A stretch of 11,163 nucleotides of DNA from an uncultured Oscillospiraceae bacterium (lineage in GTDB: Bacteria > Bacillota > Clostridia > Oscillospirales > Oscillospiraceae). A model generated the notes under the pieces. It worked only from the letters and a program-made list of their open reading frames with translations. It searched no databases and had not been told where the DNA came from. Made by a program: the position numbers and the translations under genes. Position 1 is the stretch's first letter. Every line of letters starts with the position of its first letter. Below are positions 1 through 5,895 of the stretch, piece by piece. The stretch lies in contig CAJULZ010000093.1 of NCBI GenBank assembly GCA_910587205.1, positions 1 through 11,163 of the forward strand. The letters are read 5' to 3'.

Positions 1-38
1 TTGTGTGACTGGAGTTCAGACGTGTGCTCTTCCGATCT
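1..38. other. Illumina adapter at left contig end
   Basis: Bases 5-38 match the 34-nt Illumina TruSeq read-2 adapter exactly, ending in GCTCTTCCGATCT. Bases 1-4 are of unknown origin and probably also not genomic. Any reading frame that starts here (for example a GTG at 24, giving MLFRS) is an artefact. True sequence begins at about base 39. Confidence 0.97.
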
Positions 39-66
39 TGTGAGGGTAGCTCCGCGGGAGACGTGG

Positions 67-82
67 ACAGTTGGCCAACTGT
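67..82. repeat. 16-bp perfect palindrome followed by T-rich DNA
   Basis: ACAGTTGGCCAACTGT is a perfect palindrome, followed on the plus strand by TTTTG and a second T-run near 93-97. As plus-strand RNA it could form a 6-bp stem with a GGCC loop and a U tail, that is, a weak intrinsic terminator for something off the left end. It also lies just downstream of the predicted start point of the minus-strand sigma-54 promoter, so it could instead be an operator or leader hairpin. The sequence alone does not decide. Confidence 0.35.
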
Positions 83-102
83 TTTTGTTGCTATTTTTAC
101 CA

Positions 103-119
103 CGCATACTTTGTGCCAA
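103..119 (-). promoter_or_regulatory. Candidate sigma-54 (-24/-12) promoter
   Basis: On the minus strand this reads TTGGCACAAAGTATGCG. The -24 element TTGGCAC is a full match to the RpoN consensus. The invariant GG and GC are separated by exactly 10 nt, and the -12 element is ATGCG where TTGCW is usual. It points toward base 1, so the transcript would start near base 92 and run off the contig. It lies about 160 bp beyond the end of the sigma-54 activator gene, the usual place for that activator's target promoter. No sigma-A-like alternative was seen at this spot. Confidence 0.55.
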
Positions 120-174
120 CTTTCCAAACGGTGTGAAAAGCCGGTTTTGCCCCCCATTCCCATGAAAAATGGAA

Positions 175-226
175 CGGGGCCCGTCTGCCGCCGGTGCAAA
201 AATGCACCGGCGGCAGACGGGCCCCG
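175..226 (-). terminator. 24-bp perfect hairpin after the sigma-54 activator
   Basis: The arms at 175-198 and 203-226 are perfectly complementary over 24 bp and enclose an AAAA loop (TTTT on the minus strand). On the minus strand the stem is followed after a few bases by a T5 run (at about 165-169). The hairpin lies 54 bp past the stop codon of the minus-strand activator, so it probably terminates that transcript before the downstream sigma-54 promoter. The stem is unusually long and GC-rich for a plain terminator. It could also be a dispersed intergenic repeat. Confidence 0.6.
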
Positions 227-259
227 CCAAACCTTGCCAATATGGCGGAAATCCCGGTG

Positions 260-273
260 TTGCAATTATGCAA
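260..273. promoter_or_regulatory. TTGCA-N4-TGCAA inverted repeat, possible activator site
   Basis: TTGCA (260-264) and TGCAA (269-273) form a perfect inverted repeat with a 4-bp spacer, just past the activator gene's stop. Its centre is about 175 bp upstream of the predicted sigma-54 start point near base 92, a normal distance for an upstream activator sequence. No second copy was found nearby, so the assignment is tentative. Confidence 0.3.
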
Positions 274-279
274 TGCGTT

Positions 280-1680
280 CTATTTTTGAAACATCCCCTG
301 GTAACGCTTCCGCTTGCGCACAAACGTGGAGGGATCCATCCCAAGGCTGGCTGCAGCTACCCGGACGCTGCCGTACTTTTCATAGGCAGCCTGGATATAG
401 TGGTATTCAAACCGGGCGGTCTCCAGGTGCAGGTCAATCGGGCCGTCCTCCAGCGCCCTATGGCGCGGGGTCCATTGGGGGCGGAACGGGAGTTCAGACG
501 CCCGGATCATGTCCCCCTGGCTGAGGATCACCATGCGCTCCACCACGTTTTTCAGCTCCCGCACATTCCCGGGCCAGTCATACTCCTCCATGGCCTGGAG
601 CGCCGAGGTGGTAAATTGCTTTTTAAACCCGTATTTCTTATTCAGCTCCTCCACAAAAGCATCGGCAAAGGGGATAATATCCCCCCGGCGCTCCCGCAGG
701 GGCGGAATACTGATGGGGACAACGTTGAGCCGGTAAAACAGGTCCTCCCGGAACGTCTTGTTTTGGACCATCTCCGCCAGATCCCGGTTGGTGGCAGCAA
801 TGATGCGCACGTCCAGCGGGATGTCCCGCATGCCACCCACCCGCTTGATGCTCCGCTCCTGAAGTACCCGCAGCAGTTTCACCTGCATATCCAGCGGAAG
901 GTCGCCAATCTCATCCAGGAACAGGGTCCCGCAGTTGGCCAGTTCAAAAAGGCCCATCTTGTCCCGGACCGCCCCGGTGAACGCCCCTTTGTCGTAGCCG
1001 AACAGCTCGCTTTCAATGAGGGCGGGCGGGATTGCCCCGCAGTTCACCGTAATGAAGCGCCCCTCCCGCCGGATGCTGTTCTTATAGATGAACCGCGCAA
1101 ACTGCTCCTTGCCTACCCCGGTTTCCCCAGTGAGGAGCACTGTGGCATCCAGCATCGCAACCTTTTCCACCTGCCGCAGCACCGCCAGCGTATTGGGATC
1201 TGCGGCGATCAGGTCCGCGCCATCCAGCACCCGCTGGCGGGCCAGCTCGATTTCGGTGTGGTAACGCTCCTGGGCCTCCTGGTATTTGACTTGCAAATCG
1301 TAAAAATCGGTCATATCCCGCACGTTGGTAACAACCATCACAATATTCCCATGGCCGTCAAAGCTGGGTGTGCTGGTGATGAGCGCCTGCTTGCCTGTGC
1401 GGAAGGTCTGCTCCAACGTCACCGGCTTGCGCTGGGTGAGGGCAATGAGGGTGCCGGATTGGTCTATCACCCCTTCCCGCTCCAAATCCCACATATTCCG
1501 CCCTACCACATTTTCCTCCCGCAGGCCGCTGATGGACAGGTACGCCGGGTTTACCCACAGGGTATCCGCTTGGCCATTTGTAATAAAGATCCCGTCATAC
1601 GAGCTGTCCACGATTGCCCGCAGCCAATCATATGCCTCCTGGAGGCTTCCAAACATCCGGTTGATCTTTTCCTGCGCCAT
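280..1680 (-). CDS. PAS-domain sigma-54-dependent transcriptional activator
   Basis: This 466-residue protein is an enhancer-binding activator that would use ATP to open sigma-54 RNA polymerase complexes. An N-terminal PAS-type sensor spans about residues 17-125 (YDGIFITN near 28-35), followed by a linker helix to about 155. The AAA+ domain has Walker A GETGVGKE (185-192), the sigma-54-contacting GAFTGA loop (232-237), Walker B GTLFLDEIGD (251-260), the AATNRD sensor (295-300), FREDLFYRL with the arginine finger region (310-318) and WPGNVREL (369-376). A Fis-type helix-turn-helix lies at about 425-460. There is no receiver domain, so PAS probably senses a small ligand. A GGGGG ribosome site lies 7 nt upstream of the ATG. 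All motifs are intact. The signal and target genes are unknown; the candidate -24/-12 promoter at 103-119 is the best local target. Confidence 0.95.
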   Translation of the reverse strand: MAQEKINRMFGSLQEAYDWLRAIVDSSYDGIFITNGQADTLWVNPAYLSISGLREENVVGRNMWDLEREGVIDQSGTLIALTQRKPVTLEQTFRTGKQALITSTPSFDGHGNIVMVVTNVRDMTDFYDLQVKYQEAQERYHTEIELARQRVLDGADLIAADPNTLAVLRQVEKVAMLDATVLLTGETGVGKEQFARFIYKNSIRREGRFITVNCGAIPPALIESELFGYDKGAFTGAVRDKMGLFELANCGTLFLDEIGDLPLDMQVKLLRVLQERSIKRVGGMRDIPLDVRIIAATNRDLAEMVQNKTFREDLFYRLNVVPISIPPLRERRGDIIPFADAFVEELNKKYGFKKQFTTSALQAMEEYDWPGNVRELKNVVERMVILSQGDMIRASELPFRPQWTPRHRALEDGPIDLHLETARFEYHYIQAAYEKYGSVRVAAASLGMDPSTFVRKRKRYQGMFQK

Positions 1681-1721
1681 AACACCGCCCCCTTAACCAT
1701 AACCGTTGCCCACTTTATCCT

Positions 1722-1750
1722 ATCATAGCAGAAGTCAAACACGGTATCAA
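1722..1750 (-). promoter_or_regulatory. Sigma-A promoter of the sigma-54 activator gene
   Basis: On the minus strand TTGATA (1750-1745) is followed by 17 bp and then TATGAT (1727-1722), preceded by TGC as an extended -10. Transcription would start near 1715, about 35 bp before the ATG at 1680. The 11-mer TCTGCTATGAT also occurs in the lacI promoter at 6946-6956. Confidence 0.65.
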
Positions 1751-2086
1751 GCCCGGCTTCCAAAATGACGTGGCAGCAGCAAACCCACAGCGGCAGGCAG
1801 TTAAACGCCAGTTCCACCAAGCTATACTCTTGCCCGCTTTTCGAGAATCCCGTTTTATTTGTTCTACTTCGTATTATTCTATTACCCCTCCACCTGGTGA
1901 GGCAGGGTGCCGCCATCAAATATTAGGCGGGGGCATCCCATAACTGTGACCCAGATTCCGACCCAGACGGCGAAACGAACAGATGGAAACAATGGACGGG
2001 GCCACTCCAAAGAGCAGCCCCGTCCCGGCTAAACAGCACCAAACGGACACAAAAGCACCTATTTTATGTTCATACGAATCTTCACA
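1751..2086. other. Intergenic stretch with no recognised gene
   Basis: I find no convincing gene here. The open frame at 1551-1919 on the minus strand runs into the activator in another frame and resembles no family I know. One hairpin is visible: arms GGACGGGGC (1994-2002) and GCCCCGTCC (2017-2025), 9 bp perfect with a 14-nt loop and no clear T-run on either side. Parts of the stretch are richer in A and T than the flanking operons. Confidence 0.5.
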
Positions 2087-2125
2087 CGCAAGAGGTCACA
2101 GATCCAAGTCCTGTAGTCTCTACCA
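2087..2125 (+). pseudogene. 3' remnant of a tRNA gene (possible att site)
   Basis: This reads as the 3' part of a tRNA: the anticodon-stem end and variable loop (CGCAAGAGGTC), a 17-nt T-arm (2098-2114) with four of five pairs and loop TCCAAGT, an acceptor 3' strand AGTCTCT (2115-2121), discriminator A and CCA (2123-2125). The T-arm departs from GGTTCAA at two positions, breaking one stem pair. No matching 5' acceptor strand (AGAGACT), D-arm or anticodon arm lies in the 80 bases upstream, so it cannot be a working tRNA. Integrative elements often leave such 3' ends as attachment-site copies, and a recombinase fragment lies nearby. Amino-acid identity cannot be told. Confidence 0.6.
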
Positions 2126-2128
2126 CTT

Positions 2129-2172
2129 AACCGCTGGAAATCATTTGATTTCCAGCGGTTTTCTTTTCTTCT
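2129..2172 (+). terminator. Strong intrinsic terminator after the tRNA remnant
   Basis: A perfect 15-bp inverted repeat (AACCGCTGGAAATCA at 2129-2143 and its complement at 2146-2160) is followed by TTCTTTTCTTCT. It begins four bases after the CCA of the tRNA remnant, the usual place for a tRNA terminator. The innermost pairs must open because the loop is only two bases. Confidence 0.85.
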
Positions 2173-2212
2173 AATCACTTTTCGCGTGGTTTAAACTTTC
2201 GGCTTTTCGCCT

Positions 2213-2232
2213 TGACCACATAAATGACCACA
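2213..2232. repeat. Two direct copies of TGACCACA
   Basis: TGACCACA occurs at 2213-2220 and 2225-2232, start to start 12 bp. They lie between the tRNA remnant and the recombinase fragment. Tyrosine recombinases that integrate at tRNA genes often use short direct repeats as arm-type binding sites next to the att core, so this is a possible relic of one. Two 8-mers alone are weak evidence. Confidence 0.35.
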
Positions 2233-2237
2233 GACAG

Positions 2238-2264
2238 AAAAAATCTGCCCCCAGCTGGGGGCAG
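2238..2264 (-). terminator. Palindromic terminator after the recombinase fragment
   Basis: CTGCCCCCAGCTGGGGGCAG (2245-2264) is a perfect 20-bp palindrome. On the minus strand it is followed by ATTTTTT (2244-2238). It lies about 70 bp past the stop of the minus-strand recombinase fragment and would end that transcript. Confidence 0.75.
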
Positions 2265-2335
2265 TGTGAATGTGGTTAGTTTTAGCGGCGGGAGCGGCCC
2301 TTACTGATTACAGCGTGGTAAATCTTTCCCGGTTC

Positions 2336-2614
2336 TTACGCGAGATCCATTTTTCTCGTCCCCCGTGCTTGCTTTTGTGTGGCCAGCGCCATGGCCTCCT
2401 CCCACTTTCCTTCAGATACCAAGCGCTTGGTTTCTACAATCTCCGCTTTCATCTGCCGAATCAGCTCAGCCAGCTTTTCCTCGCACTCGGACTCGGTGTT
2501 GGCATAGACATTCCTGGCATGAATTTTACCATCCGGCCGCTTGGGTGAATAGCGGCCCTCCCACAGATGCTCACCGATCTGCGACACGCAGCCTGTTCCC
2601 GGCTTGCGGATCTT
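2336..2614 (-). pseudogene. Tyrosine recombinase N-terminal fragment, disrupted by an IS
   Basis: The translated fragment runs KIRKPGTGCVSQIGEHLWEGRY, SPKRPDGK, then CEEKLAELIRQMKAEI. This resembles the N-terminal arm-binding (AP2-like) domain of Clostridia phage/ICE-type integrases. The catalytic core with the R-H-R-Y residues is absent: the frame stops at 2336 and a terminator follows. The 5' end is cut by the insertion sequence at 2615. If the IS and one TTA copy are removed, the frame continues into an ATG GCT at 3469-3464, but with in-frame TGA, TGA and TAA codons, so the gene was probably already decayed. A GTG at 2587 could start an 83-residue product, though I see no good ribosome site for it. 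A deliberate stand-alone DNA-binding protein is the alternative. Confidence 0.6.
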
Positions 2615-2615
2615 A

Positions 2616-3443
2616 GAAGCTGTACCAATAGGCTAAAACCTTTTCAGCAGAGTGCGAGAAGCGGCAATGGTACAAACCGCCTGAGCAGAACAGACAGATA
2701 TTTCATAATCTTTGGAAAGGCGGCGGGAGTTATTGATCCATGCCAGAAAACGTTCAACAATCCACCGCTTGGGCAGGAGCTCCCATACAGGCTTGATACG
2801 CGCCGAAATATCGACGCCAAGCCCCAGTTCACTGGAAACATCCTGCTCAAAGGTTTTGCGGTATCCGGCATCAGCACAAAACCGCTGAATAGATGGATAG
2901 GTCTCAAATGCTTTTTTCGCAGCCCAAATTCCTGCCTTGGTATCATGTATATTGGCAGCATGAACTACCACCGCCAGCAGATTACCCATAGTATCTACTA
3001 CGATGTGCCGTTTGCGTCCTTTTGTTTTTTCCCTCCGTCAATCCCGCGTTCTTCTGCGGCAGCGGTGGTTTTTACGCTTTGCGAGTCGATGATTGCGTAG
3101 CTGGGGCCTGCATTTCGTCCTGCGTCAGTCCGCACCCGTTCCACCAACGCCGCACGGATTTTCCCCAAAGTCCGCTTCAGATTGCGGCGTAATAAAAGTT
3201 AGCCACTGTTGTGTATGGTGGAAAATCGTGGGGCAGATTTCGCCATTTGCATCCGTTATCTACGAAATACAGCACAGCATTTACCAGTTCTCGTTTTTCC
3301 CATTTGCTCCTGTTCCCTGCGCGGAAAACAGCGGCTCTATGGCCGCCCATTGACTGTCGCTCAAATCGCTCACATAACTGCGTCTCTCATTTTTCTGTAT
3401 CATGCACTCACTATAGCACCTTTTTATCTATTGGTACAGCTTC
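2616..3443 (-). mobile_element. IS5-family (IS427-like) insertion sequence, 828 bp
   Basis: Perfect 16-bp terminal inverted repeats, GAAGCTGTACCAATAG at 2616-2631 and its complement at 3428-3443, bound the element. Both ends are flanked by the direct repeat TTA (2613-2615 and 3444-3446). The TNA 3-bp duplication, the length and the transposase type fit the IS427/IS1031 branch of IS5. Intact ends and target duplication mean it has not rearranged since insertion, although its transposase frame is broken. It is inserted in the 5' end of a recombinase gene relic. Confidence 0.9.
2633..3403 (-). pseudogene. IS5-family DDE transposase, frameshifted
   Basis: The transposase is readable end to end only by changing frame three times. 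Segment 1 (from the ATG at 3403) contains SYVSDLSDSQWAAIEPLF, the DUF4096-type N-terminus. Segment 2 has KRELVNAVLYFVDNGCKWRN and LPHDFPPYTTV. Segment 3 has YAIIDSQSVKTT (first catalytic Asp) and ERGIDGGKK. Segment 4 (2633-2989) has GNLLAVVVHAANIHDTKAG, RFCADAGYRKTF (second Asp) and WIVERFLAWINNSRRL (Glu). The breaks fall near 3317, near 3190 and at the A6 run (T6 at 3025-3030). Each acts like one missing base. IS427-type elements may use programmed frameshifting at an A-run, so the third could be natural, but not all three. Confidence 0.85.
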
Positions 3444-3446
3444 TTA

Positions 3447-3813
3447 GTTCCTTATCACGATCAAGCCATGGTTCGAGGGGTTTTTGTTACCTCTTGAGGC
3501 TCCAACGGCACCCAGTTTTACACTTGATTTCGGGGCAAAATTTTGGGCGCAAAAACGGGGCCCGCCGAGCTTCAACGGCGGCGCCTTAGTAGCTGCCCGC
3601 ATAGATGCGCCGGGCAGCGGCAAATTGCCGTTCCATCCCCGCCTTTATCTTTCTTCCTCTATTTTGCTCTCCCTCCCGGTTCCCTACGCCGCCTTCCTTT
3701 TACGGCAACTCGCCGCCCGGTTGTCCATCCGCTGGCAATCCTGGCGGACCCGCCGGTTTTTATCACTTTTCCCCCAAGGGCTATTTTTCCTAACCGCGAT
3801 CCCGCTGCAATGA
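3447..3813. other. Intergenic stretch between the IS and the yesL-like gene
   Basis: I find no gene I can support. The left end carries the 5' remnant of the interrupted recombinase (ATG at 3469 reading leftward). On the minus strand three hairpins lie in a row after the yesL-like gene: CGGCAATTTGCCG (3630-3618), CTGCCCG...CGGGCAG (3617-3593) and the terminator at 3585-3551. A 16-codon minus-strand frame (3586-3636, MERQFAAARRIYAGSY) starts after AGGCGGGG and overlaps these hairpins; I regard it as unproven. GGCGGACCCGCC plus T5 near 3741-3760 could be a weak plus-strand terminator, but no plus-strand gene precedes it. Confidence 0.5.
3551..3585 (-). terminator. Terminator of the lacI operon
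   Basis: On the minus strand GGC, a bulged G and CCGCCG pair with CGGCGG and GCC around an 8-nt loop, giving nine base pairs, followed by CCGTTTTT (T5 at 3555-3551). It is the first hairpin with a T-run found downstream of the yesL-like gene's stop at 3814, so it probably ends the repressor operon. Confidence 0.6.
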
Positions 3814-4566
3814 TTAACGGCGTGCCTCATATTGCTTTTCAATCTGCAATGCCTCATCCATCTGGTCGTAAATGATCAGCTGTGCCAGGAACACAATATA
3901 CCACGCTCCAGTGACCGGCAGTAAAAACAGGGACCACGGCGCGAACAGCACCAAAATGGCGGTGTAGGCCAGTTGGAGCAGCCCTGCGCCCATCACCCTC
4001 CAGAAATACTTGACGCAGAACAGGAGGCAATTGCGCAGGCGGATGGCTGGCGACTGGTCGAACAGCACCAGCTGAGGCCAGTAGAGGGTACACAGCGACA
4101 GCAGGAGCAGCAGAGAAAACAGGTACAGCGCCACCGTCCCCAGGCTGGGCAGCATCTCCGCCCACCAAAACAACATGCCCATGAAGGCATACAGCCCCGC
4201 CATCAGCCCCAGGAGCGCCCCGGGAACAAGGCTCCCCCGCCAATTCTGCCGCCAGGAGCGTGCCCAGGCGTCCCGCCACGGCGTAGGGTCATCCCGCAGC
4301 CCCCGAAGGATGGCGTCGTACAGCCCCGCCAGAAACGGCCCCGCGGCCATCCCGCCCAGAAGGGAACAGGGAAGAAGCACCAGCACGCTGGACACCCCGA
4401 TGGAATAGACAATCCCCGCGGCTAGCGGCAGGCAGCCTGCCAGCGTCAGCAGGTTCACTTTCCACCACTGACCGAACCGGATGCTTAAAAGCTGCTTGTA
4501 GCGGTTGAAGCCCCTCTGACGGACGCTCTCGTCATAGCCGGGGTCCTCCCGAATAAACAGTCCCAT
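3814..4566 (-). CDS. YesL-like (DUF624) membrane protein
   Basis: This 250-residue protein is strongly hydrophobic with about six membrane segments (roughly 36-56, 60-82, 112-134, 143-165, 190-212 and 214-235), and polar basic stretches at the N-terminus and around 95-110. The layout, with an FGQWWKVNLL-type first segment and a short charged C-terminal tail, fits the YesL/DUF624 family. That family has no proven biochemical role but often sits beside LplA/LplB/YtcP-type sugar transporter genes, as here. AGGAGGG lies just upstream of the ATG, 13 bp after the lipoprotein gene's stop, so it is the last gene of the lacI operon. The family call is by overall pattern and neighbourhood. The membrane location is much surer than the function. 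Confidence 0.75.
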   Translation of the reverse strand: MGLFIREDPGYDESVRQRGFNRYKQLLSIRFGQWWKVNLLTLAGCLPLAAGIVYSIGVSSVLVLLPCSLLGGMAAGPFLAGLYDAILRGLRDDPTPWRDAWARSWRQNWRGSLVPGALLGLMAGLYAFMGMLFWWAEMLPSLGTVALYLFSLLLLLSLCTLYWPQLVLFDQSPAIRLRNCLLFCVKYFWRVMGAGLLQLAYTAILVLFAPWSLFLLPVTGAWYIVFLAQLIIYDQMDEALQIEKQYEARR

Positions 4567-4579
4567 GGTGATCCCTCCT

Positions 4580-5176
4580 CTACGGCATGGCGTAATGGCA
4601 GTGGTCTAAAAATTGGGCCAGCAGTTCCTCCGCGTCGCCGTCGAATCCCTCCCGGCAGGCAAGCTCCACACTGATCGCGTAATTCCGATACACCCCAAAA
4701 GCGGAGGCTCCCCAGGCGTAGGGGTTGGTTTCCCCATCAAAGGTATAGGTGATGAAGCTGAACCTCTGGCCGTTATAGGCCGCTTCAGCCGTTTCGCCGA
4801 CGGTATATTGCGCCTGCGCCATCTCCTGCCACTGGGCCGCAGCGTCCCGAGCTTCCTCCTCAGATTTGTACCCGCCCAACAGCAGATAGACCTGGGCGTC
4901 GTACAGGGTAGCCTCCTCGCCGTCGGTGTTGGTGTAAGGTTCCCCCTCGCCCATGGACCAGGTGGCATAATACATGCCGTTGGCCGCCAGCGCCTCGTTG
5001 TTCTCCCGGAACGTTATACCGTCCGGGGTGTCCACGCCGACTACGCCGCCCACAGCGATCCACTCCTCGTTCCAGTCCTGGCCGTCCGCCGCCCGCTCCG
5101 GAGCAGGAAGCGCCGCGCAGCCCGCCAAGGCCAGGCACAGGGCCGCGGCAAGGACGCCCAACGCCGTCCGTTTCAT
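4580..5176 (-). CDS. Lipoprotein of unknown function
   Basis: Starting at the ATG at 5176, the 198-residue product begins MKRTALGVLAAALCLALAGC, a type II signal peptide with lipobox LAGC, so Cys20 would be lipidated and the protein held on the outer face of the membrane. A longer start at 5206 is open but would bury the signal peptide and overlap the upstream gene more. The chosen ATG overlaps that gene's stop as ATGA and has GGAAGGGG upstream, suggesting translational coupling. The mature part is acidic, rich in Ala, Glu and Tyr, with no motif I recognise. Its position between a one-pass membrane protein and a YesL-like protein suggests the three act together at the cell envelope, possibly as accessories to the divergent sugar transporter. 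Confidence 0.8.
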   Translation of the reverse strand: MKRTALGVLAAALCLALAGCAALPAPERAADGQDWNEEWIAVGGVVGVDTPDGITFRENNEALAANGMYYATWSMGEGEPYTNTDGEEATLYDAQVYLLLGGYKSEEEARDAAAQWQEMAQAQYTVGETAEAAYNGQRFSFITYTFDGETNPYAWGASAFGVYRNYAISVELACREGFDGDAEELLAQFLDHCHYAMP

Positions 5177-5892
5177 GAAACCGCCCCTTCCGTCAATTTC
5201 TCCCACAGCGCCGCGCAGCCCTCGGGGTGCGCGGTGGTTTTTTCTGTCCAGAAGCCCCGGCGGGCCAAATACAGGCCGGAGACCAGCTCGCCGCTATCCC
5301 CCGCCACCGTCTCTCCCAGCAGCTCATAGGAGTACCCTCCCAGTTCTATCCCGGCCAGCACAGGGCACTGTTCCCAGGGCAGGCAGGTTCCCTCGGCGGT
5401 CCAGGGACCCTCCTCCTGCTGGGAGCCGTCCAGGCGGCGCAGAACGTGATAGCTCACTTGAAACTGCTCCGGATTCTCCAGCAGGAAAAAGTAGCTTTCG
5501 CACTCCAGCAAATCGGCCATCAAGGTGACATCGGCGGCAGCAGCCACCCCGGTGTCCGTACCGCCGGAGGCATATTGGTTCAGCCGCACCACCACCTGCC
5601 CATCCTCGTTCAGATCCTCGCCCAGGAAAGCAAGGGCGGCTTCGATGGCGGCGGCGGTGTCGTCCGGCAGGGCCTTTGCCCCCACGTAGGCCACCTGGTA
5701 ATCCGGTTTGATCTGCCCTACCCCCAGGGACTGGCAGACTAGGTACACGGCCAAGACCGCCAGCGCCAGACCGATGACAACGTGCCATTTGTGGTAGTGC
5801 CACCAGTTTTTCCGCCGCTCCGCCGGGGTGAGGACAACGGCCTCCCGCCGCTGCACATCCCGGTATTTCCACTTCAAATATTCGCTTGCCAT
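5173..5892 (-). CDS. One-pass membrane protein of unknown function
   Basis: The 239-residue protein has a cytoplasmic N-terminus with many charged and aromatic residues (KWKYRDVQRR, KNWWHYHKWH), one membrane helix at about 37-55, and an extracellular domain of about 180 residues. The positive-inside pattern puts the large domain outside. That domain has alternating strand/helix character (VAYVGAKALPDDTAAAIEAAL, then VVVRLNQYASGG, then VTLMADLLECESYFFLLENP), which loosely recalls a periplasmic-binding fold, but I cannot name a family. The ATG follows the lacI stop by three bases, with GAGGG as ribosome site, and the 3' end overlaps the lipoprotein start by ATGA, so all are one coupled operon. 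Confidence 0.8.
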   Translation of the reverse strand: MASEYLKWKYRDVQRREAVVLTPAERRKNWWHYHKWHVVIGLALAVLAVYLVCQSLGVGQIKPDYQVAYVGAKALPDDTAAAIEAALAFLGEDLNEDGQVVVRLNQYASGGTDTGVAAAADVTLMADLLECESYFFLLENPEQFQVSYHVLRRLDGSQQEEGPWTAEGTCLPWEQCPVLAGIELGGYSYELLGETVAGDSGELVSGLYLARRGFWTEKTTAHPEGCAALWEKLTEGAVS

Positions 5893-5895
5893 GTG

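Noticed and set aside
169..1728. 519-codon open frame on the plus strand
   Set aside because: It lies antisense to the activator with all its AAA+ motifs intact. The plus-strand translation is rich in Pro, His and Arg with no recognisable domain, as expected of a shadow frame in GC-rich DNA.
1551..1919. 122-codon minus-strand frame with a Cys-rich hydrophobic stretch
   Set aside because: It overlaps the activator start in another frame and crosses its promoter. No ribosome site or family resemblance.
2129..2160. Perfect inverted repeat as a mobile-element end
   Set aside because: The T-rich tail and placement four bases after the tRNA CCA make a terminator the simpler reading. No partner end was found.
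3543..3875. Pro-rich plus-strand frames after the IS
   Set aside because: They show compositional bias only, run into the antisense of the yesL-like gene, and have no ribosome site.
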